From Nautilus pompilius (Eukaryota > Mollusca > Cephalopoda > Nautilida > Nautilidae), in contig JACATO010001066.1 in assembly GCA_018389105.1 (NCBI GenBank), positions 62,001 to 126,000 of the forward strand: a stretch of 64,000 nt of DNA, given 5' to 3'. The translations under genes and the position numbers were made by a program. Numbering within the stretch: the stretch's first letter is position 1; the number at the start of each line of letters is the position of its first letter. Below are positions 14,901 to 28,439 of this stretch, one piece after another. Below the pieces are notes generated by a model. That model saw nothing but the letters and a program-made list of their open reading frames with translations. It was not told where the DNA came from and made no database searches.

Positions 14901-15319
14901 TACTTCGTATGCTATTTTTAAATATAAGTAATTAAAATAACTCAATATCAGCTAATCCTCCAGCTCTGTCTGCTAACATCCAGACAGAGGAACAATAGCT
15001 ATGACCATGAATCCTAGCTCCCCTGCTCACACCACCAAAATATATAGGTATGGATAGCCAAGTCTCTTATTTAACTTAATTCTTCATTAAATTTTGCTTA
15101 ATATAATTTTGTTTAAAACAAAATACTCTTAATTCTAGGCATCTGGAAATCGAACTTGAAACAGAAGATAATTTAAAGTGATTCTCTAAATAGTGTAATT
15201 TCTTTGAAAAACTCCATGGAACACCCGGACCTCAAGGTCCTAACTGCTCCTGCGAGGTAAAACCCACCAAAAGCATTATACCAAAACAACATTATAGGTG
15301 AATTTAAATTCATGCTTAC
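8906..15319 (-). other. mbl: muscleblind intron between 54-nt candidate and linker exon
   Basis: About 6.4 kb of AT-rich intron. It has one tRNA-headed SINE (12155-12400), short CA and A runs, and a small alternating purine-pyrimidine tract at 14785-14806 (GTGTGCGCGCGCGC then ATGTGTG). No coding exon was recognised. The frame at 14422-14619 is short and featureless. Confidence 0.75.
12155..12400 (+). mobile_element. tRNA-derived SINE
   Basis: A tRNA-like head with box A (CTAGCTGGTGG near 12161) and box B (AGTTTGAATCC at 12205-12215), preceded by AAAGGGCCCA. The tRNA-unrelated body shows the usual diverged SINE layout. The AAGGGCCCA(A/G)TTTGA string recurs in inverted orientation at 20372-20395, indicating a family. 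The 3' end is approximate. Confidence 0.65.
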
Positions 15320-15373
15320 CCACAAGTCTTTTGCTGTCTGGTATCCATACGAAACATGTCCGTTGCCAGGCAT
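15320..15373 (-). CDS. mbl: candidate 54-nt muscleblind cassette exon
   Basis: Second candidate short exon in the linker region. The minus strand has a good acceptor, a pyrimidine-rich CCAATTTTTCTTGTTCG followed by AATGTCTTCAG, then 54 nt reading MPGNGHVSYGYQTAKDLW in phase 0, then donor GTAAGC. The length is a multiple of three, so the exon can be included between the 57-nt candidate or the finger exon and the linker exon without a frameshift. The open frame continues past the donor for about 49 more codons to a stop at 15173, so intron retention would give a truncated isoform. I do not recognise this peptide from characterised muscleblind proteins. The call rests on splice signals, phase and position. 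It could be a chance match, or an alternative terminal exon. Confidence 0.55.
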
Positions 15374-17061
15374 CTGAAGACATTCGAACAAGAAAAATTG
15401 GATTTTGGTGGAAATTTCTCAAAAAAATAATAATAAAAATTAAAATTTTTTTTTTAAACAAGTGAATAAATAAATGCTAATTACAAAATGGCATACTTAA
15501 AAAAAATAGAAAAAAAAAAGAAGAGCGATATGCAAGAGTGTGTTAGGTGCAGAGGATTGCAATTCTGTTTCGTGCCTTTCACTGTTAGCAGTGCAAAATT
15601 TGAGAGAGACGTTAGTTGTACCAGCCAGAAATTTAGTGTTTGTTTATTAATATCTGATTTTACGGTGTGCGCTCCTAGCTTTACTTGATACATGTTCATG
15701 CATATCAGTATATGAAGAACACTCACATATAATGAATACCTGTAGTTAACACCCATGCATAAAGCAAAACCCATGTATATAAAATACCTCAAGAACACCC
15801 CATGCATAATATGGTGAAGACCCATGCAAACCCATGTATCTAATGCACTATATAAGCAAACACCTGTTATAAAATTCCATTTCTAATGCAGTGTGTGTGT
15901 GTGCTAAAAAACATACAATAAACTCATAAATAAGTGTTATATGTAATTAAAATCTACAAATAATGGCTTTCATGGATTAATATTAAATATCTGCACACTG
16001 TAAAATGACATGGGACTAAGATGCACCAAAATATGAATCACCACCTTTGTTTTTGGTAACCTAACCTCACCTAAAAAAAAAACAAACAACAACAAAACAA
16101 AAAACTGTTTATGGTTACCAAAAAGCATGACTATGAGATACTGGAACGTTCAAGTGAATATTCCTTCAATTGTCATAAGCTGCTTTGATAAAATTATACT
16201 GTAAAAAATTTCATTTTTTTCACATTTTCTCATGGATTCATCTTCATGAATTCTACTTACGCATGTGCCATCATTAATAATATGTAGCATACCAAGAAAA
16301 AAATTTGACACACAAAATTTTAAATCCTGAAGATGAATGGTTCTATGGTATATAATAACTCAGCATTCAACAAAATTGTATCTAAATCTTTTTGAATTTA
16401 TTTTTCCAACCCCCCCTTTTTTGTTGGTACAATAGAAATTTAGGAATTCTAGTATGGAAGTCTTTAAAAACAACTAGCCATTGTCAGTTTTTTAAAGAAT
16501 CTAACTCTTAAAGTTAACTTGCAGGAGGCATTTAACCAGATAAGAATGCAGATATGAATGCCACAGACAAAAATTGTAAAATCAGGCATTCAAGTTACCA
16601 GCAGGATGCTTCTTTCAAGAGAAGAGCAATCTTTTGTATTGGGCTTCAGCTGGGTAAGTTTCTTCCATGAGGTCCAGTTTCCTTTCCTCTCTAAATACAG
16701 GGTATTTTATTAGGTCAACCATTTTTTCCAGTGTCATGTCATTTAGAAGAGTTAAAAGGTTAAACAGAAAGGATGGCATGACACTAATAATACACATGGG
16801 ATCAGTAGTAGTGTGGAATGGTTTGCTCAATTTTCATCTTTCAGATCAGGTGAATAACTTTGACAATCCTTGCCAGTAAGCATGGCTGGTAGGCACAAAG
16901 AATTTCTATGCAAACAAGGGGTCAACTGAGCTGCCCCCCAGACATGGGTAGAGAAGAAAAAAAAGTGCTTGCTGGGTATGGTGGGAGATAGGTAAACCAG
17001 TCAAACAAGTTGCTGCTGTTGTTGCTTGGATTCCCAGTTGTTGTTTGTGTCTGTCTGTCTC

Positions 17062-17086
17062 AGAGAGAGAGAGAGAGAGAGAGAGA
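17062..17086. repeat. (AG)n microsatellite
   Basis: Purine-only AG run of about 12 units directly after GTCTGTCTGTCTC. The transcript strand carries the CU form, a possible polypyrimidine-tract-protein site. Confidence 0.9.
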
Positions 17087-20000
17087 TTAAATCCATTGCA
17101 ACTTAAAAAAAAAGAAAAAAAACAAGCTACAGGCCTGACTAACCCCATTTGGTGCAAGGGGGGGGGATAAGAAAACCTGCTCCCCCATCTAAAGTCTCTT
17201 GTTAATTATTCAGCCCAATAGACCCATGGTTTCATGAAATCTGAATGCAATGGCAACCCCCCTCTCAAGTTGGGGTGTTGTTTTCTTTGTTTCCCCCCCA
17301 AAAAAACTTTCCTTTCTTGACAGCAAACCCAGTCTGCCATGTTCCCACCTCATGCCAACCTTTGCACGCAAACAAAAAAACTGAAACAGCAACCCATTTA
17401 TCTGCATCTTGATGGTACCAACAAGGGTAGCACTGTTTAAGGAGACAAATTGCCCAGCTGTCCTGAAATAATATCTAGAGCACCAAATGCAATGTAATCA
17501 AATAAATTCAACTTGAAGAACAATGCAGGAGCCTATGCATGCTAGACTATAAATAAAAACTATAAATTATGGCAGGGTCACAAAATAGACATTTTATCTT
17601 TGTTTTTGTGAAAACAGAATCAACCAAAGGTAAGACTATCTGTCTATATATGCATGGAAAGAGACAGACTAATTATTACAACTTTTTTTTTGTCTAAAAA
17701 CCTTCACAAAACATTCTGTTAATGTATACCATATCTATTCAATTTTGGATGTTAATAAGTTTCAATACATACAACTATATAACCCAGGAAATGCAAATGG
17801 CTTGAATTCTCCAAGTTGCAACTGTTTTCAAAAATGTTAGGATCTGCATTCCTACTTATCTGATACAGCAATGAAAGGCTGTGGACACTGTCTCAGAATC
17901 ACCCTGATGATACCTCACCAGCCTGACTTCATTAATGTGGGTAAGAAAAAAAAAAAAGGGAGCAATTATTAAACCCGCTGTTGCTGAGTGAATCGGCTCA
18001 AAGACAGTCACACTGACTATATATGGAGAATAAAAGCCCAATCTTTTTTGTTTTGCTCCTTATGCAATAGTATACTGCCTTTCTCTCATTTTCTCTTAAG
18101 TATAATAAAGTCACTGACATATTGTATACTCACACTGACATCAGATGTTCCATTTTTAAATTTTAATTTATCAATAGGTTAATGTTTTTCATTTTTCATT
18201 ATTTTTTGTACTTGTATTTTTTCATTATAATATTAATTCTAAAATACTGACTGCAGAACATTTGTATAGTCTCAATATTAACCATGACCACAACAAGCAC
18301 CCAACAGAGCTAAAATGTGTAGTAATTTTATTTTTAATAAAATGCTGTGTGCGCGGACATTTAAAATTGTGTATTAAGGGTATGCCATTTTATTAAAGTG
18401 AAATTTGTTTAGTAGTTCTGGCCCACTAACTACTATCTTTTTTCCAGTCTGGCTCCCTTAAAAAATAGTTGAAAAACCTGTTATAGTCCAAATCAGCGTG
18501 TATGAATCAAATAGTTTATTATTTTTTTTTCATATATATACACACACATATATAACTATCTTTGGTCCAAATGGAAATCCACTAGATCAAGACCTGTAGC
18601 AAGGGAAATCTTTAAAAGACAAAATGTATTTTAAGCAGGCAATCTCAATCTCTCTTAAAGAAAAGTAAAGACATTATTTTAGAGAGAGAAAGGAAAAGGG
18701 GTGGTATATTTCTATTTGGACTGCATTTTATATTTGCGAAACAGAAATTTTGGTACAGAATAATTAATGGCAAAACTCAAGTCTCCCATATTTAGCAGCA
18801 AACGGAGAGAAAACTGGATTAATTATATTTTAGTAAGCGGAACTGAAATAATATCAAAATGCTGTAGAGAAATATATACACGTGTGTATATCTGCCATCT
18901 TCTACAAGGGTCCTGCCATAATATAGATCAGATGTAGGGGATATTAAATCTGTCCAGATACAATAAATCAACTTTTAAAAGCACTGCGTCTACTCACTCA
19001 CCCAAGATTTAGATGATATAATGCAATGTTCTGATAGTCCAGAAAATCAAATAGAAATATTTTACTTATTTATTTACTTTACTTACTGCACAGCTCCTTC
19101 ATTTACAAGCAATTAATTCCAAGTTTTTTTTCTTCTGGCTTATCATAGCAAATATCTATTTCAGGAGAAAGAGGGAAGAGAGAGGTGGGTGGGTGGTGGA
19201 AGAGATATATTAGCAGATTCTGCTCAACAAACCAAAATTAGATTCAGGAATGTGGGCGCATTTCAGAAAGCTACCGAACTTTCAGCCCAAGCATTGTTGC
19301 TGAGACTAAAAATTCCCTTTCAACCCAGGAGGGAGCAACAAAAAATTAAAAAAAAAAGAAAAGGACAGCCTAGAACTGTTGAGCCTGGCAGTCTGGTGAA
19401 GCGACCATTCCTGACATGTAAAGTGCTATTTTAATTTGCCTCAGACATGGTTAATTTTCACACAGTGTCTATTGCCAGCCAACACAGAGAAAAACCAATT
19501 TCCTCTTGTCTGAGTATGGAGAAGGTTGGGGAGGGGAGAGGGGGCAGAATTATGCAACAGAACAGCACAAAAATATGAAAAATTGCACACGTATTAGGGA
19601 GTCACTATTGGGTCCCAGCTTAGCAGAAAAAACAAGCAAACAAAAGAAATATAAATGATACTGCAAACCAGCCAGGCTCCTATAATCAAATCAGTCCCTC
19701 TATATATTTACATAAACCCTAAAAGAAAAGCCTGTTTTGCTGTTCGCCTGAAGAACTAGAGAATTAACCATCACCAGCAGTCAGCCCATGTGTGAAACAT
19801 CAAACTACACACACATACACACACAAACAATACTGCAATAAGAACTTCCGTGAAACTAATGTTATCAAGAAGAAATGAGATTTTCTGTCTCAAAGTAAAA
19901 ATCAGTTCAACCAGGAATTCTCCCTCGTGAACCATCAATTTTTTTTTTTTTTTTTTAAATTTCTTTCAAATAAACAAAGGTCAGAGATAACTTTCTGTGC

Positions 20001-20164
20001 TGAGTGTTTGTCTGTTAGATCAGGACATTTTCTAAAACTGTTCTGAACCCATGAAGTTAAAAGGCTCTTGACAAATTTATCAGTCAAAAAACAGTCAAGC
20101 GTCAACCAGTGTTTTATTTTAGTTGGTTTTGGTTCTTACACACACCAGTCTCAACAAGGGAGAC

Positions 20165-20440
20165 AACCTTAGTGAGAGTGTGTAATGCAGCAGGCATCCC
20201 GTAGAAAGTGCCCTCCCTGTTGTGTGCCACGAGGGCACCGGCACTGCTGACGTTGACAAGAAAGTCCCGACCAGAACCCTTCATTTTTAGAGGAGGAAAC
20301 TGAAATGCAGGGAACTAGAGGAGAAGAGAAAGCCTGTGGGAAAGACACATCAAAATGAGCTGACATTGACCAAGAATCAAATTTGGGCCCCTTAACTTTG
20401 GTGCTACAATTACCTAACTCCTGGGCTGCTGCTGCCTGCC
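20165..20440 (-). mobile_element. tRNA-derived SINE copy (diverged)
   Basis: Read on the minus strand, AAGGGGCCCAAATTTGATTC around 20372-20395 matches the box B area of the SINE at 12155. It is followed about 25 bp later by GATGTGTCTTTCCCACAG, a weak match to the body motif GTGTACCTCTCTGGCATG of other copies. It is diverged, and its boundaries are approximate. Confidence 0.5.
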
Positions 20441-22479
20441 TTTCTTAGCTGAAGTAAAATGCAGCATCTTTAGTGAAATATCACATCACTGTTTAAGCCA
20501 TATTTAATGTACATTTTGAATTTTAAGAAAAACAAAATAACCGCCAAACCAAAGGAGACCAACTCTCAGTATTTTCCATTTAAAATTATTTTTTATTAAA
20601 AGAAGAAAATTTCAGCCTGTAATAATTATAGTATCATGATAACAGCAGTCTGTACATATTAAAATACCAAAATAAAACAATCATCAAAGCAGTTAGAATT
20701 GATTGCTAACATCATTACCTGGTTGCAGGTAAATCGAAACTGTATCCACATTAATGATCACATCAGCAAGACAGTAAACATCAATTAGGATGGGAAAGGT
20801 GCAATTCAAACAGCCATTATCTCCTTGAGGCAATTTCAAAATGCTGCTACATTGCAAATGGAGATGGAAAGGCACAAATGCTTTCTGTGCTCTTCCTTCA
20901 ACGGATAATCAATCCAAAATGGATAATTTGAGTAATGTGGTGAGAGCCCCTTTATATGTACATATATATTGAGTGCACCACTAATTTTGCAATAAACCTA
21001 TAATGATGATCAACAATAACAAGGTGGAAACAATATTTTTCAAATAGTACTGGAGGTACTTCATGCATGGTGAGTGATTCATCACTTAATATTGATTTCC
21101 ATTCATATACATATGCAGAGAAATATGACTAGAGTACTTATGTAACATCATCAATGAAACAAAATGCTTTGAATACAATTAACGAGGAATTCTTGCAAAA
21201 GTTGAAATAATTGCAAATGTCTGAATAGCTCCATGTTTGTGTTAAATACATTCATCCAAAATTAGTTGAAATGTGAAAAATCAGAATGCCAAAGTGTCAA
21301 GAAAATCAAGTTAGGTAGTCTACAAAGAAATGCTTCATAAGTATTACTTTTTTAAAAAAAATCTTTTCTGCTTATTGCATTCCTTTTGATGACAAAACTC
21401 AATTGCTTTGTTTTCAGAACATAAATTGCAAGGTGCAAATAATGAGTATTGATGTTCATGGATGCTCTCAAACCTAATTCAAATCAACCTACTATTGTTA
21501 AGATCACTGTTCATTATGAAGACTGACCAGAAAATTTATGTAGGGCTGTCCTACAACAGATGAAATTCAGAGTGCAACTCGGATGCTTGTCAATGTTTAC
21601 CAGGTTGCTAAGCCCCCTTTTCCACCATCCTAATGTTCTAGGTTGCAATAATCCAAGCTTTCAGGGCAAACAACTTAACTATTAGTGCTATGCATTAACT
21701 TGTTGGGTTTATTCAGCATCCACTCCTGACCCCTTGTGTAAATACTGTTTTACATGCAAACTAAAAAATGTGACATTTTGAAAAGATTTATTAAGATGCA
21801 TGCCAAGTTATGCTGTATTAATTTTAGTAGCTACTGTAGTCAGTGGCTGCTTTTATTAATACACTTATTTATGAAACCTAAAAAAAGTAGTGTGAATGTT
21901 CAGATACAGCTATTAAAGCTCATTAAATTTGGCCACACAATTAATCATTCTGACATAGCAGCAGGTACAAATGAAAACAAATAAAGGTTAGGTCACAGAT
22001 TGATATACATCACACACACACACATAAGGGTCATTCAAATCAAATCCAACTGAATTTAATTCGAACATTCCTAGTATTTGAAATGTGGAACCCCTCAATT
22101 TATTTATTTTGTCAACTTTTCTTTAGTATGTATTTTTTAACTATTGAGATGTTTATATAACAAAGTTTAACACCTTTTCTATAATCCATATGTTTTAATC
22201 CTTTCCTGCTCAAGATGACTGAAACTGGCCTGTGTGTCAGATATTCAAGTCGGCGGGACATTAGCGAGTTGTTTAATGATCACTTCTATTCATACTATAG
22301 ATAGCACATGTAAAAGGATGCTGGTCCACATTATCATCTGTGGCAATTTGCATCACTTTATTTTCCCACAAGTGTGAAAGATAGTAGTATGAACAAAGTG
22401 TCCTACCAAGTTTATTTACTTAATATGATTTCAACAAGGGCTACTCTCTCCTAATAATCTGGAGGTCTCAAGTGGTCAT

Positions 22480-23930
22480 ACGTTGGATCTCTGATGATTT
22501 AGCTGGTCAGAAAGCTACGACAATGGTGAGGAGAGCAAAGTCATCAAGAAGAATCCACATCATGTATGGCCGATCAATGTTGGCATATTTTGCAGTTCAT
22601 TGGCCCAAACATTGATGTCCCTGAATACATGAGGCCAGTGTGGATTTCTTCCACAATATGGCTAAGTAGGTGAACTGCTATGTCACACAGACTCAGAGGA
22701 ACCCAGGCAAAGCTGAAACACCTGGATGAATGCCACCAGAGAAGAGATTAAAGCATTTGTAGTGATGACCATAACCATAGGTCTCCATTTTGTGCTGCCT
22801 ATTGAGGATTATCAGAGTGAGGAAAGGAGACTTAGCATAGTAATAAATGTGACAAGATTAAAAAAAATGAATCAGCATTGGCACCCCTGTGACAAGTCAG
22901 CAACTTGCCACTGATAAGCCTGACAGGGATCACCTCTTCAAAGTCAGGTCTCTCCTTGATGTGGCCACCAGGAAATTTAAGATCAAGTACCAGCCACACA
23001 AGGAGATCAGCATGATAAGGCTATGATAGCCTTTATGGGCAGGTGCCACATGAAACAGTATCTCCCCATCAAGCCAATCAAGTGGGGTCTGAAAATGTGG
23101 GCAGCAGCTGATGTGCACAATGGCTACAAGTTGAACTTTAGCATTTATACAGGAAAAACTCCACATCAACCTCAACAGAAGTTTCAAAACATCTGTGAGG
23201 GAAAGACCACCACCTATACTTTGACTACTTTTTAGCTTTCCAGGATTGTTGGAAAGGTCAAGAGAGAAGACTTTGTTCCTGTTCTACTGTTCACAAGAAC
23301 AGGAAAAGTTTATCTGCCAGTTTCAGCAACAAAGCACCAGCTGCATCAAGGGGAACAAGATGTGGCAGAAGAATGATCTGTCCATCAGGTGGCTTGATAA
23401 GCAACATGTCATGCTGCTGAGTATCAACTGTAGCCTTGAGGAAGTCACTATCCAAAAGCATTCCAAAGGTACTGCTACATCTAGTGAAGTCCTGTGAAGT
23501 CCTGTCTGCTGTTCGTGAAGCTGTACAACCAGAACATGGGTGGGGTGGACATCATAGATGAGCACAGGTAATACTATCCTCTGGGGAGAAAGGGTATGAA
23601 GTATTTTAAATACTTAGCTATGTTGAACAAAAACCATACCATCACCAATGCTTTCGTACTTTACTCAGAGTCCATTAAAAAGGCAGAAATGGATTCAAGT
23701 GAAGAACATCAAGCAGTACACTCACAAAGACTTCTGGATGGATGTTGAGAAGTGTCAGAGAAGTAGCTACTGCTCCAGGAAGCAAACAACAACAATGACC
23801 ACCGCATCAATAGAGGGAAAAAAAATCTCCAGGAATGGTCTCAAAACCCCTTCAGGCTGCAAAGTGCAGACCAGTCTCTTTAGAGGGTGGGCTGTTTTAA
23901 TGACTGCATGATTGGACAATGACAGCAACA
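22480..23930 (+). mobile_element. piggyBac-like transposase remnant
   Basis: Decayed piggyBac (PGBD) transposase read on the plus strand across shifted frames. Recognisable blocks in family order are TREEIKAFVVMTITIGLHFVLPIEDY (around 22.73-22.80 kb, compare E(I/L)..F.G..I.MG....P); DKAMIAFMGRC then HMKQYLPIKPIKWGLKMWAA and DVHNGYKLNFSIYTGK (23.01-23.16 kb); RWLDKQHVMLLSINCSLEEV (about 23.39-23.45 kb); and YNQNMGGVDIIDEH (about 23.52-23.56 kb). The three Asp positions of the DDD catalytic core appear present in DKA, AADVHNGY and GGVD, but several frame changes and in-frame stops, for example just after IIDEHR, show it is dead. TTAA-type ends were not resolved; TTAATCCTTTCCTGCTC at 22195 is a candidate left end without a clear partner. 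Confidence 0.88.
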
Positions 23931-26050
23931 GTGATTGACCAGTTCTGAAAGTGTGATTTTACTTTCATCACTGAAAGTCCTTTTATTTTCTGGACATGTT
24001 CCCTTTTCATTTGAATTACTGAAATGTTTGCTAACTCATTTGCGATAGTTGACTCACTCCATTACGTTTTAATATATTTTCTAATCATTTTAATTAGGCA
24101 TGTATTATGAGCAGTGGTGTTGGAAATTGTCTGAACATATTTGTGCATGTAAAATATTGCATTTCCTAAACAGAAAAAGGTAAACTGTATTTGTACAGAA
24201 GGAAATACAAATATCTGTTTGTCCATCAACATTAAAATTGCATGGCCTTAGGGGGGGGGTCATCCATATATCGTGTGATCAGACTGACATACATGATGGT
24301 TGTTTGATGGATAATCTTGCCCTCATGTCCAACATTTTCAAGCGATGCCCTGACTGCAGAATTATTTGCCCAGTAAAAAATTTATCATGCATCTCTCTTT
24401 ATAAGTGGTCCCCATCATTGATTTTTACCTGTATGGCATCTTCTAAACCAGGAATGGTGAGAAAACATTTTATCTTTGCAGCCCACACAAGCTGTTTCAG
24501 TTAATAAAAACTCAAATTTTATTAAAAATTAGGTAAGTTTCCTTAAGTTTTTTTTTTAACTTAAAGAAAAAGGTTTATTATTTAAATGAATAAATAAATC
24601 AATCTGATAAATGATTTCAAATTTGGAAAAAAATTAGACTTGATACAGTGACCTACACCAGCTAATTGTGTTATGGCATCTGTCTACCCTTATCTATATC
24701 ACCTACGTGCAAGCACAGCCAATAGGTGGAATTTTTTGGGTGGGGGGACAGATTAGCTAACCAAAATTTTTGGTGAAACTAGCTCTATTATTGAGTTCAA
24801 TTTTAATTTTGGTTAAGAGGTTTGCCATATTCAGATTTTCAGACATACTATGACCGATGATTGATCCACAGTTGATCATCACACACCTGGTCATATGGAA
24901 TACATAGTGGATAAACAAACAGGCTTTTTTAAATATCATGAGACATATGGATTACCCCCTTAGATCTTTCGCCTTCGGGTGATAAACAGATTATGGAAAA
25001 AAAAAAAGGAAATGAGGCAGATTATAATTTTTCCAAATATTGCTACCTGCCATATTTAAAGTAGTACAAACCTATTTAGATTATATGGGTCCTCTTGATG
25101 TTCCCATTTTTGGCAAAAAAGATATAGTATGTAAAGTCACATGCCATAATTATTTATAAAAGGGAGTTCCTGGAGTGGTTAGAACAAACCTTTTCTTCCA
25201 CCTTAAACCCACAAATTTCCCAGATCAACCTGGCAACAAAAGAAACAGTTTCTTTCGTTTCATATGCCACCAGACTTTTAATTTTAAAATATAGATCCAA
25301 CAAAATCAAACCGGTTTTAATCCCTCCCTACAGATGAATTATCTAAATTAACGTAACACTCACTCATTCCCAACTTCAACAAACATTTAGGAAGGATCTT
25401 TTGAAAATTAAAAAAAAAAAGGGAAATAAAAACACTCTTGCATGTAACAAAATGAGGTAATATCCCAAGGAAATATTTATTACTATTTATAATTCCAACC
25501 ACAATAAAAGTTATACAATAGGCAGAGATTGCATTGAGCATTTATAAAGCCTGCTCGGTATATTAATTACTATTTCCAAATGCCATTATGGCAACGACCT
25601 CAAGGCAGGTGTTGATTCTGAACTATGTCAGCTTGACATTGGTAAATGCTCAGACCTTATGTGACATCGAGGCACCTTAGATGCTTTAATTACAGATTTT
25701 TAGATTTGATTATGTATCAAAATGTTGGCCACAAGTGGATTTAGATCCATTTATTTAGCTTAGACTATACCCGGACTTCAGTTTTTGCACATCTCCACCA
25801 TTCTCAGGTCTTAGTTTATTAGTTTATAGAGTAAATTGGCAAACTTCTTTGCATCTTTGACTGCATCACACCCACAACTTTTTGCTTAAATATCCTCATT
25901 TTATTAGAATTGCATTTCTTAAAAAAAAAAACAAACAAAAAGCAAATAAGGAAACTAACCCAAATCCCCCCCCCCACACACATGGCTGCACAAATAAACC
26001 CATCCTTTAACTTAATGATGCAATAGCTTGAAGTCTGAGGCTTGCCATGT

Positions 26051-26083
<33 letters not shown>

Positions 26084-26090
26084 GCACGCA
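26051..26090. repeat. (CA)n(CGCA)n microsatellite
   Basis: About 18 CA units that grade into CGCACGCACGCA. The reverse-strand frame over it (Cys/Val repeats) is an artefact. Confidence 0.95.
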
Positions 26091-26499
26091 AAGTAAAAGC
26101 TCTGGTGGTGCGTTGTCCGTTATTCTGGCCTCGGAACAAAGTTTTGACAACTTTGGTGACCGTTTGTAATCTAAAGTTTGAACCATGGAGAAACTATGGT
26201 TACAGGAGGTCGGGTGTATAAAGAAATTATTTGTGGAAAAGATTATCATTTAGTACCACACACAATACTGCCATTGGATTTACTCACCAGTGAAGCAAGC
26301 ACTAGTACATTTCATGCTAATTCCCTGGCATAGTTACTACAAACAGGTGGGGTCATTTAGTAATAATGTATGGGGAACCTCAATGTAACAGACACAGGAT
26401 ACTTTTATGAATAGATGTAGAAAGTAGCAAAATCCTCAAAGTTTTTAACCTTGTATTTAAAAAAAAAATTAGCTGTGGTTTCTCTACTGGTTGACACTG

Positions 26500-26790
26500 T
26501 TACAATTTGTATCTACAAATCATCATCAAGATAGATTAGGGAGAAAGGGCACTCATGTGATGGACTCCCATAATCTTTACACACCAGGTATGTGTGAAGG
26601 GAACACCAGGCTCTTTCCAAGAATGAACCTATCAAAAGTCCCTACCAGAACTTTTTTTTTGAAACCCATGTGATTGGCTACTGAAGAGTGAGGCTAAGCC
26701 ATGCCAGGGAGATGTGTCAAACCAAGTCAGTTCCCTATGGAAATTAAACTCAGATGACTGACTTTAGCAGTACAATATATTAACTAAATT
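26500..26790 (-). mobile_element. tRNA-derived SINE copy
   Basis: On the minus strand a box-A-like TACTGCTAAAGTCAGTC is followed by a degenerate box B (CTGAGTTTAATTTCC at 26739-26753). The body motif GACACATCTCCCTGGCATGG (26698-26718) matches GTGTACCTCCCTGGCATGG at 37802. The shared head-to-body spacing supports one SINE family. The 3' end is approximate. Confidence 0.65.
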
Positions 26791-27860
26791 AAAGCACCAG
26801 AAATTCTGAAAACTGATCCACCCAAAATTAGTAAAATAATAACCTAAAAGATTTGCATAGTATTTGACAACCCAAATGTTTTTAGTGTTCTAGATAATCC
26901 CAAGCTGAAAATTAATAGCATCCTTGGCCAGAATCAACCCCCCAATATATATATATATATATATTAAAAAAATTCAAGCATTGCACCCAAAAGGAGAAAT
27001 TACTCATTTTCAAGTCTTCTCTCTTTGTGCATTTCTAGAAAGGGTTAAACAACTACATTTTGCAGCATTAATCAAATGAAGATGTTGAAGCTGGAGATTG
27101 CTGAAGAGCAGTTCTCACTGCTATCAGGAGGGGGGAATCCAAATTTTGGTGCTCTCCAGTTTCCAATGTCTTTTCTCAAGTGAATGAGCTCAAGGATGAC
27201 TTAAAAACCATACCTGAGAACAGCTCATTTGCAAGTTTATAGTACAGGTAACATTTAAATGTTTTTTTTTTTCTTCTCTTTTTTAAAATCTGAATATTAG
27301 CTTTCAATAAAACACTTGTTTTAAGAATTAAAAAAGGATAGAGGAAAAAGCAAAATGTGGCATTACTTAATGAATGCTTTTAGATGTGAGAGCAGGAGAG
27401 TTTGCTTCTCTCATAGCTAATTCTCCAGGGTTTCAGGTACCTTTGTGAAAGCAATGCAAATCTGTTTTGTACACTTTGCAAGATGCTAAAAATCTGAGGA
27501 TTTTTTAATAAGTAAATTCTAACAACACAAACTTACCTTTAAAATAATTGATAAAAAAAAAAAGAAAGACAAAGTTGTATTTGCAATGAAAAACAGGGAA
27601 AAAAAATAAAGAAAAATTTTCCACTAACGATCATCAATATCAGCAAAGTAATTTGCAGAGGTTTTTTTTGTCACCATAACAGCAAGTTCTGACGCACAGT
27701 AAAAATTAATTACAATTATTAGCAGATCAACGTAATCTGGTAGACTGGATCTGCTGGTGGTGGTGGTATATTGGACAGCAGCTGTTTGTTTGTCCCCTTA
27801 TTGTTACTTTGGACTGCTAACTAATTTTAAAATGAGCCATTTCAGCTAGTAGCTAGCAAA

Positions 27861-27861
27861 G

Positions 27862-27896
<35 letters not shown>

Positions 27897-27903
27897 TATA
27901 TAC
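27861..27903. repeat. (TA)n(CA)n(TA)n microsatellite
   Basis: Compound tract: about 11 TA units, about 6 CA units, then TATATA. Confidence 0.95.
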
Positions 27904-28361
27904 TGTCAGTTTTATGACTGGCTTCATTTGTTGCTGCTTTTTTTAAATGGAAAATTGGTCCTTACGAGATGCAAAGGATTTCCAGAATAGTTAGAAACAT
28001 TACAAATACTGCAGCATTTAAAGCCTTTAAGTGATTAGGGACGACAATACACTCTACTTCAGTTTTCTTTTCTTGCCAGGTTGTTGTTAGAAAACTGAAC
28101 CATACATGTAATTTATACTATTTACCTCACTTGCATGTTATACATTTAGATCTAATGCAGACTTTGTAAATTACGGGGTTTTTGGGTCTGTAGGGGTCAG
28201 GAATAAAGTAACTGTGTTAACTAAAAACCATCACTGTAATTTTAATAGTTTCAATTTAAGGTGCTTGGCAAATAAGTTTGCTAATCTGCACAAGATTTCA
28301 GAGGGACTATATAAAAGTTTTCACAGCTTAGCATAAATATTTGTATTAAAAATAAAAAAAA

Positions 28362-28439
28362 CAAACACACACACACACATACACACAAACACACACACAA
28401 ATAACAACAACAACAACAACAAAAAAAAAAAAAAAAAAC
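28362..28439. repeat. CA, CAA and A compound tract near 57-nt exon
   Basis: The plus strand reads (CA)n with interruptions, then (CAA)n, then about 18 A. In the muscleblind transcript this becomes a U run, then (GUU)n, then (GU)n, lying 60-137 nt downstream of the donor of the 57-nt candidate exon. Confidence 0.92.

Noticed and set aside
16255-16320. GTAAGTAG donor-like site on the minus strand
   Set aside because: No AG acceptor at a suitable distance and no frame resembling muscleblind.
27530-27700. Strong donor-like GTAAGTTTG on the minus strand
   Set aside because: The sequence before it is a pyrimidine and A/T tract with no acceptor-bounded coding frame.
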